Assembly: GCF_022829725.1 (NCBI RefSeq)
Contig: NZ_JAKSYG010000256.1
Span: forward strand, 372,001 to 436,000
Origin: Methylobacterium sp. E-005
GTDB taxonomy: Bacteria; Pseudomonadota; Alphaproteobacteria; Rhizobiales; Beijerinckiaceae
Direction: 5' to 3'
DNA length: 64,000 nucleotides
This document shows positions 41,530-49,849 of this stretch, piece after piece (within the stretch, counting starts at the first letter, position 1; each line of letters starts with the position of its first letter). The notes beneath the pieces are model-generated. The model was given only the letters and a program-made list of their open reading frames with translations. It searched no databases and was not told the DNA's origin. The position numbers and the translations under genes were made by a program.

Positions 41530-41568
41530 GCGTGGTTGGAGCTTCCGCTGACAGAGCCGGGATTCGGC

Positions 41569-42399
41569 ATGGATCTCAACACCATCGAGACCGTTCTCCG
41601 GCCCCGGAGCCGGTGCCAGTTGCCCGCTTGGCGGGAAGGGGATGCCTGCCTTGCGGGTGGGACGTGGCTCTTCTCCGAACCGCAGCCGCGGACCCGCCGC
41701 CTTGTCGACCTCGCGAGTCTCGGTTGGCCGCCCCATACGATCGGACCCGAGGGCTTGACCCTCGCGGCGACCTGCACGCTGGCGCAACTCGATCGGCTCG
41801 AACGACCGCCCACGTGGAGCGCGGCGTCCCTGATCGGCGAATGCTGTCGGGCGCTCCTCGGGTCGTTCAAGATCTGGAACACGGCGACCGTCGGCGGCAA
41901 TCTGTGCCTCGCGCTTCCGGCCGGGCCGATGATCGCGCTGGCCGTGGCGCTGGACGCGCGATGCACGATCTGGTCCGCGGACGGGACCGAGCGGGACCTG
42001 CCCGCAGCGGATTTCGTCCTCGGGCCCCAGCACAATGCCCTGCACCCGGGCGAGATTTTGCGCAGCCTCCGATTCCCATTGGCGGCCCTGACCCGGCGAA
42101 CGGCTTTCCGGCGCATCAGCCTGAGCCCGGCGGGCCGGTCCGGGGCGCTCCTGATCGGTACGCGCGACGTGGACGGCGCCGTCGCCCTCACGGTGACGGC
42201 CGCGGTCCGCAAACCGGTCCGCCTCACCTTCGACGCCCTGCCCGATGACGCGACCCTGGCCGATCGCCTCGGCGCCGCGATCCCCGATGCGCTTTACCAT
42301 GACGACGTTCATGGCCGGCCCGACTGGCGCCGTCACGTCACCGGTCTCCTCGCCCGGGAGATCCGCGACACCTTGAGGGAGGCTGGCCGATGCACCTGA
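41569..42399 (+). CDS. FAD-binding subunit of a xanthine dehydrogenase-type molybdoenzyme
   Basis: It carries the FAD that passes electrons from the Fe-S clusters to NAD or another acceptor. The ATG at 41569 gives 276 residues; a TTG at 41536 would add 11. The family segments CLAGGTWLFSEP, IGECCRALLGSFKIWNTATVGGNLCLALPAGP and the FADFVLGP-like AADFVLGPQHN are visible. It overlaps the Fe-S/Mo gene by 10 bases. The split of a lone FAD chain and an Fe-S/Mo fusion resembles the E. coli ygfM-xdhD pair rather than the usual xdhAB order. Confidence 0.87.
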   Translation: MDLNTIETVLRPRSRCQLPAWREGDACLAGGTWLFSEPQPRTRRLVDLASLGWPPHTIGPEGLTLAATCTLAQLDRLERPPTWSAASLIGECCRALLGSFKIWNTATVGGNLCLALPAGPMIALAVALDARCTIWSADGTERDLPAADFVLGPQHNALHPGEILRSLRFPLAALTRRTAFRRISLSPAGRSGALLIGTRDVDGAVALTVTAAVRKPVRLTFDALPDDATLADRLGAAIPDALYHDDVHGRPDWRRHVTGLLAREIRDTLREAGRCT

Positions 42400-45134
42400 T
42401 GATCAACGGCGCCCCGCATGACGCCGAGCCGCGGCCGGGCCAGTGCCTGCGTACCGTCCTGCGCGAGGCCGGCTGGTTCGGCGTCAAGAAGGGTTGTGAT
42501 GCGGGCGATTGCGGCGCCTGCACGGTCCATCTCGACGGCGAGCCAGTCCATAGCTGCCTGATCCCGTCCTTCCGCGCCGAAGGCCGGACTGTGACGACCA
42601 TCGAAGGGCTCGCAGGTCCCTGCCGGTCGAATGATCATGCGCCCGGCACGATCCATCCGATGCAGGACGCCTTCCTCGCCGCGCAGGGTTTCCAGTGCGG
42701 CTTCTGCACGCCGGGCATGATCATGACGGCGGCGGCCCTGGATCAGGCCAAGCGGCGGGATCTGGGCACCGCCCTCAAGGGCAATCTCTGCCGGTGCACC
42801 GGATACCGGGCCATCCGCGATGCCATCGCCGGGATCGGCCACGTGACGGGCGGCCGCGAAGGCGGCGATCCGGTGGGGCGGAACTTGGCCGCACCGGCCG
42901 CGTCCCTCGTCGTCTCGGGGCAGGCCCGGTTCACCCTCGATCTCCCACCCGGCGACGCGCTGCACATGAAGGTTCTGCGCTCGCCGCACGCCAATGCCCG
43001 CGTCCTGTCGATCGACGCGACGGCTGCGCGCGCGATTCCCGGCATTGTCGCCATCCTCTCCCATGCGGACGCGCCACCGAGGCGCTTTTCCACCGGCCGC
43101 CACCAAGATCCCCGAGACGACGCCGCTGACACGCGCGTCCTCGATCCGGTTCTGCGCTTCGTCGGCCAGCGGGTGGCCGCCGTGATCGCCGAGACCGAGG
43201 CGGCCGCCGAGGCCGGCTGCCGGGCGCTGGTCGTCACCTATGAAGTCCGACCAGCGCTGCTCGACCCGAACCGCGCCCTTGAAGCAGGCGCCCCGCGGGT
43301 CCACGATCCCCGCGACAATCCCGACGCCGACGCGCCGCCGCTCGGACACCACCCGAACCTCGCCGCAGAGGTCCGCGGGGAGGTCGGCGACGTCGCGGCG
43401 GGGCTCCACTCGGCCGATCTCGTCTACGCCGAGACCTTCCTGTCGCAGCGCGTCCAGCATGCGGCGATGGAAACCCATGGCTGCCTCGGCTGGCGGGACT
43501 CCGAAGGCCGCCTCACGCTTCGCACCAGCAGCCAAGTGCCGTTCCTGACGCGCGATGCCCTCTGCGACCTGTTCGGCTTGGAGCGGGACGCCGTGCGCGT
43601 CGTCTGCGCGCGGGTCGGCGGCGGGTTCGGCGGCAAGCAGGAGATGCTGACGGAGGATCTCGTCGCCCTGGCGGTGCTGCGCACCGGCCGCCCGGTGCGC
43701 TGGGAGCTGACCCGGGAGGAACAATTCGCCGCGACGACGACCCGCCATCCGATGCGGGTCGCCGTCACGATCGGCGCATGCCGGGACGGGACGCTCACGG
43801 CGATCGACCTCGATGTGCTCTCGGACACGGGCGCCTACGGCAATCATGCGGGCGGGGTGATCCACCACGGCTGCAATGAGGTTCTGGCCGCCTATGCCTG
43901 CCCGAACAAGCGGGTCGCGGGCCGTGCGGTCCATACCCACACCGTGCCGTCCGGCGCCTTCCGGGGCTACGGTCTCAGCCAGACGATCTTCGCCGTCGAA
44001 TCGGCGCTCGACGAGGTCGCCCGGCGCCTCGACCTGGATCCGTTCGACCTACGCCGCCGCAACGCCGTGAGGCCGGGCGACGCCATGGTGTCGAACAGCC
44101 TGGAGCCGCACGACGTCGTGTTCGGCAGCTACGGGCTCGACCAGTGCCTGGATCTGGTCGAGGCGGCGCTGCACGCCGATCCCGGACCCGAGTCTGAGCC
44201 CGGCTGGCGGGTCGGCACTGGCATGGCGATGGCGATGATCGATACGATCCCGCCGCGCGGCCACTTCGCCGACGCTCGGGTAAGCCTTGACGCGGATGGC
44301 ACCTACAGCGTCCGCGTGGGCACCGCGGAATTCGGCAACGGCACCAGCACGGTGCATCGCCAGATCGCGTCCTCGGCGTTGCGGGCCGATCCCGGGCGGG
44401 TGCGGATCGTCGGGGCCGACACCGACGCGGTCGGTCACGACACCGGCGCCTATGGCAGCACCGGGACTGTGGTCGGCGGGCTTGCGGTGCTGCGGGCCGC
44501 CGAAGCGCTCGCGCACCGGATCCGCGCGCGGGCGGGCGAGCTGGCCGGCTCGGCGGCCGAAGCCTGCCGGATCACCGCCGATACAGTCGAAACGCCGGGC
44601 GGATCATTCATGCTCGAGGCTCTCGGGCCCCTCGAAGCCGAGGGACGCGCCGATGGAAGCCCGCGCTCGGTGTCGTTCAACGTCCAGGCGTTCCGGGTGG
44701 CGGTCCGCCCCGAGACCGGCGAGGTACGCATCCTCCGCAGCGTCCATGCCGCCGATGCCGGGCGGGTCATCAATCCGATGCAGTGCCGCGGCCAGGTGGA
44801 GGGCGGCGTCGCGCAGGCGATCGGCGCCGCGCTCTATGAGGATTTCCGCATCGACGATGAGGGGCGGGTCGTCACGCAGACCTTCCGCGACTACCACATC
44901 CCCACCTGCGCCGACGTGCCGGACACGCAGGTCCTGTTCGCCGAGACCGAGGATAGCGTCGGGCCGCTCGGCGCGAAGTCGATGAGTGAATCACCCTACA
45001 ATCCGGTCGCGGCGGCGCTTGGCAATGCGATCCGCGATGCGACCGGGGTCCGGCTCACGGCGACGCCGTTCGCGCCCGACCGGATCTATCGGGCTGTCGC
45101 GGCGTGCCTGAGCGAGGATGCGGCAAGGACATGA
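42390..45134 (+). CDS. Xanthine dehydrogenase-type Fe-S/molybdopterin fusion subunit (XdhD-like)
   Basis: A 914-residue catalytic chain joining two normally separate parts. Residues 1-150 form the [2Fe-2S] domains, with Cys in KGCDAGDCGACTVHL...HSC and in QCGFCTPGMI...NLCRCTGYRAI. From about residue 170 the molybdopterin domains follow, with GGGFGGKQEM, PSGAFRGYGLSQ, and the C-terminal LGAKSMSESPYNP containing the active-site Glu. The neighbours (uricase, FAD chain, purine permease) suggest hypoxanthine or xanthine as substrate. The maturation protein XdhC is not in the window. Confidence 0.9.
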   Translation: MHLMINGAPHDAEPRPGQCLRTVLREAGWFGVKKGCDAGDCGACTVHLDGEPVHSCLIPSFRAEGRTVTTIEGLAGPCRSNDHAPGTIHPMQDAFLAAQGFQCGFCTPGMIMTAAALDQAKRRDLGTALKGNLCRCTGYRAIRDAIAGIGHVTGGREGGDPVGRNLAAPAASLVVSGQARFTLDLPPGDALHMKVLRSPHANARVLSIDATAARAIPGIVAILSHADAPPRRFSTGRHQDPRDDAADTRVLDPVLRFVGQRVAAVIAETEAAAEAGCRALVVTYEVRPALLDPNRALEAGAPRVHDPRDNPDADAPPLGHHPNLAAEVRGEVGDVAAGLHSADLVYAETFLSQRVQHAAMETHGCLGWRDSEGRLTLRTSSQVPFLTRDALCDLFGLERDAVRVVCARVGGGFGGKQEMLTEDLVALAVLRTGRPVRWELTREEQFAATTTRHPMRVAVTIGACRDGTLTAIDLDVLSDTGAYGNHAGGVIHHGCNEVLAAYACPNKRVAGRAVHTHTVPSGAFRGYGLSQTIFAVESALDEVARRLDLDPFDLRRRNAVRPGDAMVSNSLEPHDVVFGSYGLDQCLDLVEAALHADPGPESEPGWRVGTGMAMAMIDTIPPRGHFADARVSLDADGTYSVRVGTAEFGNGTSTVHRQIASSALRADPGRVRIVGADTDAVGHDTGAYGSTGTVVGGLAVLRAAEALAHRIRARAGELAGSAAEACRITADTVETPGGSFMLEALGPLEAEGRADGSPRSVSFNVQAFRVAVRPETGEVRILRSVHAADAGRVINPMQCRGQVEGGVAQAIGAALYEDFRIDDEGRVVTQTFRDYHIPTCADVPDTQVLFAETEDSVGPLGAKSMSESPYNPVAAALGNAIRDATGVRLTATPFAPDRIYRAVAACLSEDAART

Positions 45135-46471
45135 AGCGGGACGCGGTCTCGCCCGCGCCAAACCCCGGCGGACTCCTCGAACGCACGTTCCGGCTCGCCG
45201 AGCACGGGACCAACGTCCGCACCGAGTTGCTGGCTGGCCTGACCACCTTCCTGACGATGGCCTACATCGTCTTCGTCAACCCTAGTATCCTGGCGGATGC
45301 CGGCATGCCCCGAGGCGCCGTGTTCGTGGCGACGTGCCTCGTGGCGGCGCTTGGGTCGGCCATCATGGGGCTCTACGCCAATTATCCGATCGCCCTCGCG
45401 CCCGGGATGGGGCTCAACGCCTATTTCACCTACGTGGTGGTGCAGGGTCTCGGCTTCTCCTGGCCGGCCGCCCTCGGGGCGGTGTTCATCTCCGGCCTGT
45501 GCTTCCTGTTCGTCACGCTGACAGGGCTGCGGGCGGTCATCGTCGACGGAATTCCGCGCACCCTGCGGATCGCCATCACGGTGGGGATCGGGCTGTTCCT
45601 GGCGATCATCGCCCTGAAGAACGCCGGTGTCGTCGCGGCGAGCCCGGCCACCTTCGTCACCCTCGGCGACCTGCACAAGCCTGAGGTTGTGCTGGCGGTG
45701 ATCGGCTTCCTGATGGTTGCGGTCCTGTCGGCCCGGAGGGTGCGGGCGGCACTGCTCTTCAGCATCCTCGCGGTCACGGTGATGAGCTTCGCTTTCGCGG
45801 GCAACACCTTTCACGGCCTCGTCTCTGCGCCGCCCTCGATCGCTCCGACGCTGTTCGCCCTCGATATCCCGGGCGCCCTGTCGGGCGGTCTGCTGAACGT
45901 GATCCTGGTCCAGTTCCTGGTCGAGCTGTTCGACGCCACCGGCACGCTGATGGGCGTCGCCAACCGCGCCGGTCTGCTGACGGAGGGCCGGATGCGCCGC
46001 CTCGACCGGGCGCTGATGGCCGATTCCGTTTCGGTCTTCGCGGGCTCGCTGCTCGGAACGTCGAGCACCACCGCGTATCTCGAAAGTGCCTCCGGGGTGG
46101 AGGCGGGCGGGCGGACCGGCCTCACCGCCGTGACGGTGGGCGCCTTGTTCCTGGCTTGCCTGTTCTTCGCCCCGCTGGCCGCCGCGGTACCGGCCTACGC
46201 CACAGCACCGGCCTTATTCTACGTCGCCTGTCTGATGCTGCGCGACCTCGCAGATCTCGACTGGGACGACCGCACCGAGGTGATCCCGGCCTGCGTGACG
46301 GCGCTGCTCATGCCGTACACCTACTCGATCGCCACCGGAATCTCGTGCGGCTTCATCACCTACGCGGCGCTCAAGCTGCTCGCTGGCCGTGCGCGGGATG
46401 TGAAGCCGGTCGTGTGGGTGATCGCCGTGATCTTCCTGTTCAAATTCATCGTCTTGGGCGAAGCGCATTGA
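45131..46471 (+). CDS. AzgA-type purine permease (NCS2/xanthine-uracil permease superfamily)
   Basis: A 446-residue inner-membrane transporter with about 12-14 helices. Characteristic segments are LLAGLTTFLTMAYIVFVNPSIL, YANYPIALAPGMGLNAYFTY, FLVELFDATGTLMGVANRAGLL and GTSSTTAYLESASGVEAGGRTGLTA, which match the adenine/guanine/hypoxanthine AzgA subfamily. Its ATG overlaps the stop of the xanthine dehydrogenase gene, so import and oxidation of purines are co-expressed. It converges on kdpD, with 12 bases between stops. Confidence 0.93.
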   Translation: MKRDAVSPAPNPGGLLERTFRLAEHGTNVRTELLAGLTTFLTMAYIVFVNPSILADAGMPRGAVFVATCLVAALGSAIMGLYANYPIALAPGMGLNAYFTYVVVQGLGFSWPAALGAVFISGLCFLFVTLTGLRAVIVDGIPRTLRIAITVGIGLFLAIIALKNAGVVAASPATFVTLGDLHKPEVVLAVIGFLMVAVLSARRVRAALLFSILAVTVMSFAFAGNTFHGLVSAPPSIAPTLFALDIPGALSGGLLNVILVQFLVELFDATGTLMGVANRAGLLTEGRMRRLDRALMADSVSVFAGSLLGTSSTTAYLESASGVEAGGRTGLTAVTVGALFLACLFFAPLAAAVPAYATAPALFYVACLMLRDLADLDWDDRTEVIPACVTALLMPYTYSIATGISCGFITYAALKLLAGRARDVKPVVWVIAVIFLFKFIVLGEAH

Positions 46472-46483
46472 CGGCAGCGACGA

Positions 46484-49201
46484 TCAGGCGGCGATGTCCC
46501 GCGGCGCAACGGGTGCCCCGACCGGCAGCGTGATGGTGAAGCAGGCCCCGCTGCGATCGCGTCGGTTCGCAGCGGTGACCGTCCCACCCATCGCCTCGAC
46601 GAACCCCCGGGCGATGGCGAGCCCCAGACCGGTCCCGGCGCGAACCCGGTCGCCCTTGCGAGCGCGGTAGAACTTATCGAACACCCGCTCGGTGTCGGCG
46701 TCCGGCAGGCCGTCGCCCTCATCGAGCACGGTGAGGCGCACTTCGTCGCCCGCACGCTGCGTCCGGACCGTCACGGTGGAACCCTCCGGGGCGTATTTCG
46801 CAGCGTTGTCGAGGAGATTGACCAGAACCTGTTCGAACAGCACCGGATCGAGGGCCAGCGTCGGCAGGTCGGGGGCCTCCTCCACTGCGACGCGGTGACC
46901 GGCCAACACCTTCTGGGTTCGCCGAAGGGCGGTATCGACAGTCTCTCCGACATCCTGGGGTGAAATATTCGGCGCCACCGCGCCGGCCTCCAGGCGGGTC
47001 ATGTCGAGCAGGTTGGCGATGAAGCGGTTCAGCCGCTCCGCCTCCTCGATGATGGTGCCGAGCAACTCCGCCTTCGCCTCCAGCGGCAGGGCCTGTTCGA
47101 GGTCGCGCAGAGTGCTGGCTGCCCCCAGCACAGAAGCGAGCGGCGTGCGCAGGTCGTGGCTGATCGAGGTGAGGAGTGCCTGCCGCAGTCGGTCCGTCTC
47201 GGCCGCGCGCTCGGCCCGGTCGAGATCCTCCACGAGGCGTACCCGCTCGATGGCGAGCGCGCCCATATCGGCCAGGGCGTCGAGGAGGCGGCGGCCCTCC
47301 GGCGTCAGGATCGGCCCGGACCCGTCCGCGTCGAGGCCGATCACGCCGATCGTGCCGCGCCCCGTGCGCATCGGCAGGAACAGGCGCTTGGCGCCCGGCA
47401 GCGTGTCAGCGCCACGGCCGGCCGGGCGGTCGTTGTCGAACGCCCACTGCGCCGCCGCCAAATCGGCCGCATCCAGCCTGTCCTCGGGTGGGTAGCCGGC
47501 CTGGACGGTAACGGCCTTGCCCGCCGGCAGGAGCAGGACGACGCGAACCTTGAGCATCGCCGCCACCTGGGCGCAGGTGGCCCACAGCACATCGTCGAGC
47601 GTCCCGCAGGCTGCCAGTTTCCGCGAGAATCCGAACAGCCGCTCCGTCGCCCGCGCCCGACTCTGGCTGACCACCGCGACCCGCCGGGCGCGGGCCGCCA
47701 GATTCGAGACCAGCACGGCCACCACGGTGAAGAGCAGGAAGGCCGCGACGTTGGTCGGATCGGCGATGGTCAGGGTGTAGACCGGCGGCAGGAAGAAGAA
47801 GTTGTAGGCGAGTGAGGCCGCCACGACTGCGGCGAGCGCCGGTCCGAGCCCTGAGCGCACCGCCACCGCCACGACCGCGGTGAGCAGGAACAGGTCGGCA
47901 TTCTCCACGCCCGCGTAGGGCTGGGCGAGAATCGCTGAGCCGAGTCCCGCCGCGATCACCGCCATGGCAACGCCGTAGGGGCGGATGTCGAGGCCGGAGC
48001 GCGGGGCGGCCACCGTGATGGGGCGGCGGGGCTGACGCTCGTCCGGAACGGCCTCGCCGCGGACGACGTGCACGCTGATATTCCCGCTGCGGCGGATGAG
48101 ATCGTGCACCACGGAGCCGTTGACGCGTTCGAACAGCCACGACCGCGTCGCCTTGCCCACCACGATGTGGTTCACGTTGGCCGAGCGGGCGTAGTCGAGC
48201 ACGTCGTCGGCGATGCGCCGGCCCCCCGGCAGCGTGACGGCGTCGCCGCCGAGCCTGTCGGCCAATCGCAGACATTCGGCGATCCGGTCGCGCTCGACCT
48301 CCCGCAGGGAGGCTGCGCGGGCGCCCTCGATCACGAGCGCCGTCCAGGGCGCATGCAGGCGGTCGGCGAGTCGCTTGGCGTAGCGCACGAGGCCCGACGC
48401 GCTCGGATCCTCGTTCACGCAGACCAGCACGCGCTCGCCCGCCGCCCAGGGGCCCGCGATGGCGTTGGCCCGCATGTGGCCGAGGAGTTCGTCGTCGACC
48501 CGGTCGGCCGTGCGCCGGAGCGCCAACTCCCGGAGGGCCGTCAGGTTACCCCGGGAGAAGTAGTGCCTCAGGGCGCGCTCGGCATTGGTCGGAACGTAGA
48601 CCTTGCCGTCCTTCAGACGCTGGATCAGGTCGTCGGGGTTGAGGTCGACGACCTCGATATCGTCAGCCCGGTCGAGAACGCCGTCCGGCACCGTCTCGCG
48701 GACGCGAATCCGGGTGATCGAAGCCACCACGTCGTTCAGGCTCTCGACGTGCTGAATGTTGAGCGTGGTGAGGACGTCGATGCCCGCGTCGAGCAGTTCC
48801 TCCACGTCCTGGTAGCGCTTCGGGTGACGCGAGAACGGAGCGTTAGTGTGGGCGAGTTCGTCGACGAGCGCCAGGGCGGGCCGGCGGGCGAGCAGCGCGT
48901 CGAGATCCATCTCCTGCAGGACGGTGCCGTGATACGGGACGTCCCGGCGGGGGATCGTCTCGAATCCGCCGAGCAGGGCCTCGGTCTCGGCGCGGCCATG
49001 GGTCTCGACCACGCCCACCACCACGTCGGCCCCGGCCTTGAGACGGGCGCGCCCGATGGTGAGCATCTCGTAGGTCTTTCCGACACCGGGCGCCGCCCCG
49101 AGGAAGACCTTGAGCTGGCCGCGTGTCCGCTCCTCCCGGCGCGCCGCTTCGAGGAGCGCGTCGGGCGTGGGGCGGTTCGGATCGCGGCCGGGTTCGGGCA
49201 T
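46484..49201 (-). CDS. kdpD: Sensor histidine kinase KdpD (osmosensitive K+ sensor)
   Basis: It senses low K+ or ionic stress and phosphorylates KdpE to induce kdpFABC. The 905-residue protein starts with the KdpD domain and its Walker-type GAAPGVGKTYEML. A USP-like domain follows (about residues 250-370), then four helices near 400-500, a GAF region, the HisKA box SISHDLRTPLASVLG with His682, and the HATPase with LLDNAAKYAPEGS and GTGLGLAIARGF. It is the last gene of the kdp cluster. The kdpE regulator gene expected downstream is missing: the next gene is the convergent permease. Confidence 0.96.
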   Translation of the reverse strand: MPEPGRDPNRPTPDALLEAARREERTRGQLKVFLGAAPGVGKTYEMLTIGRARLKAGADVVVGVVETHGRAETEALLGGFETIPRRDVPYHGTVLQEMDLDALLARRPALALVDELAHTNAPFSRHPKRYQDVEELLDAGIDVLTTLNIQHVESLNDVVASITRIRVRETVPDGVLDRADDIEVVDLNPDDLIQRLKDGKVYVPTNAERALRHYFSRGNLTALRELALRRTADRVDDELLGHMRANAIAGPWAAGERVLVCVNEDPSASGLVRYAKRLADRLHAPWTALVIEGARAASLREVERDRIAECLRLADRLGGDAVTLPGGRRIADDVLDYARSANVNHIVVGKATRSWLFERVNGSVVHDLIRRSGNISVHVVRGEAVPDERQPRRPITVAAPRSGLDIRPYGVAMAVIAAGLGSAILAQPYAGVENADLFLLTAVVAVAVRSGLGPALAAVVAASLAYNFFFLPPVYTLTIADPTNVAAFLLFTVVAVLVSNLAARARRVAVVSQSRARATERLFGFSRKLAACGTLDDVLWATCAQVAAMLKVRVVLLLPAGKAVTVQAGYPPEDRLDAADLAAAQWAFDNDRPAGRGADTLPGAKRLFLPMRTGRGTIGVIGLDADGSGPILTPEGRRLLDALADMGALAIERVRLVEDLDRAERAAETDRLRQALLTSISHDLRTPLASVLGAASTLRDLEQALPLEAKAELLGTIIEEAERLNRFIANLLDMTRLEAGAVAPNISPQDVGETVDTALRRTQKVLAGHRVAVEEAPDLPTLALDPVLFEQVLVNLLDNAAKYAPEGSTVTVRTQRAGDEVRLTVLDEGDGLPDADTERVFDKFYRARKGDRVRAGTGLGLAIARGFVEAMGGTVTAANRRDRSGACFTITLPVGAPVAPRDIAA

Positions 49202-49221
49202 CGGTTTCTACATAGCGTCGC

Positions 49222-49827
49222 TCAGCGCTTGGGGAGACCGTCCAGAGCAAGGTTCAGCGCCAGGACGTTCACGCTTGGCTCGCCGAGAAGGCCGAGCGCG
49301 CGGCCCTCGGTGTGGGACGCCACGAGATCGCGCAGCTGAGCCTCGGCGATCTTGCGGTTCTTGGCGATGCGGGGGACCTGGAAGTCGGCGGCGGCGGGCG
49401 AGATGTCGGGATCGAGGCCCGATCCGCTGGTGGTGACGAGATCGACCGGCACCGGCGCTGCGGCGTTTTCGGCTTTCAGGGCGTCGACATCACCTTTCAC
49501 CCGCTCGGCCAAAGCCGCGCTGGTCGGCCCCAAATTTGAGCCCGAGGAGTTCGCGGCGTTGTAGGGTGCCGGCACCGACTTGGAGGCGTCTGCAGGGTCG
49601 GGCGCGGTGGTCGCCGAGGGCCGGCCGTGAAAATAGCCGGCCCCCGTGAAGTTTTGCCCGATCAGGCTGGAGCCGACGATCGTACCGTTGCGCTCGATCA
49701 GGCTGCCGGCGGCCTTTGCGGGGAAGATGACGCCGGCAAGGCTCGTCATCGCGAGGGGGTAGGCGAGACCGGTGATCACCGTCAGCGCGGTGAGCAGGAC
49801 CAGGGCGGGGCGAAAGTGTGTGGGCAT
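49222..49827 (-). CDS. kdpC: K+-transporting ATPase subunit C
   Basis: A 201-residue single-pass subunit that stabilises the KdpFABC complex and raises nucleotide affinity. The ATG at 49827 begins MPTHFRPALVLLTALTVITGLAYPLAMT, the N-terminal membrane helix. The periplasmic domain carries LIGQNFTGAGYFHGRPSAT, NAANSSGSNLGPTS and LVTTSGSGLDPDISPAAADFQVPRIA, all family hallmarks. It lies between kdpB (22 bases upstream) and kdpD (20 bases downstream). Confidence 0.96.
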   Translation of the reverse strand: MPTHFRPALVLLTALTVITGLAYPLAMTSLAGVIFPAKAAGSLIERNGTIVGSSLIGQNFTGAGYFHGRPSATTAPDPADASKSVPAPYNAANSSGSNLGPTSAALAERVKGDVDALKAENAAAPVPVDLVTTSGSGLDPDISPAAADFQVPRIAKNRKIAEAQLRDLVASHTEGRALGLLGEPSVNVLALNLALDGLPKR

Positions 49828-49849
49828 GGAAGGTCTCCGAGGGACCGGT

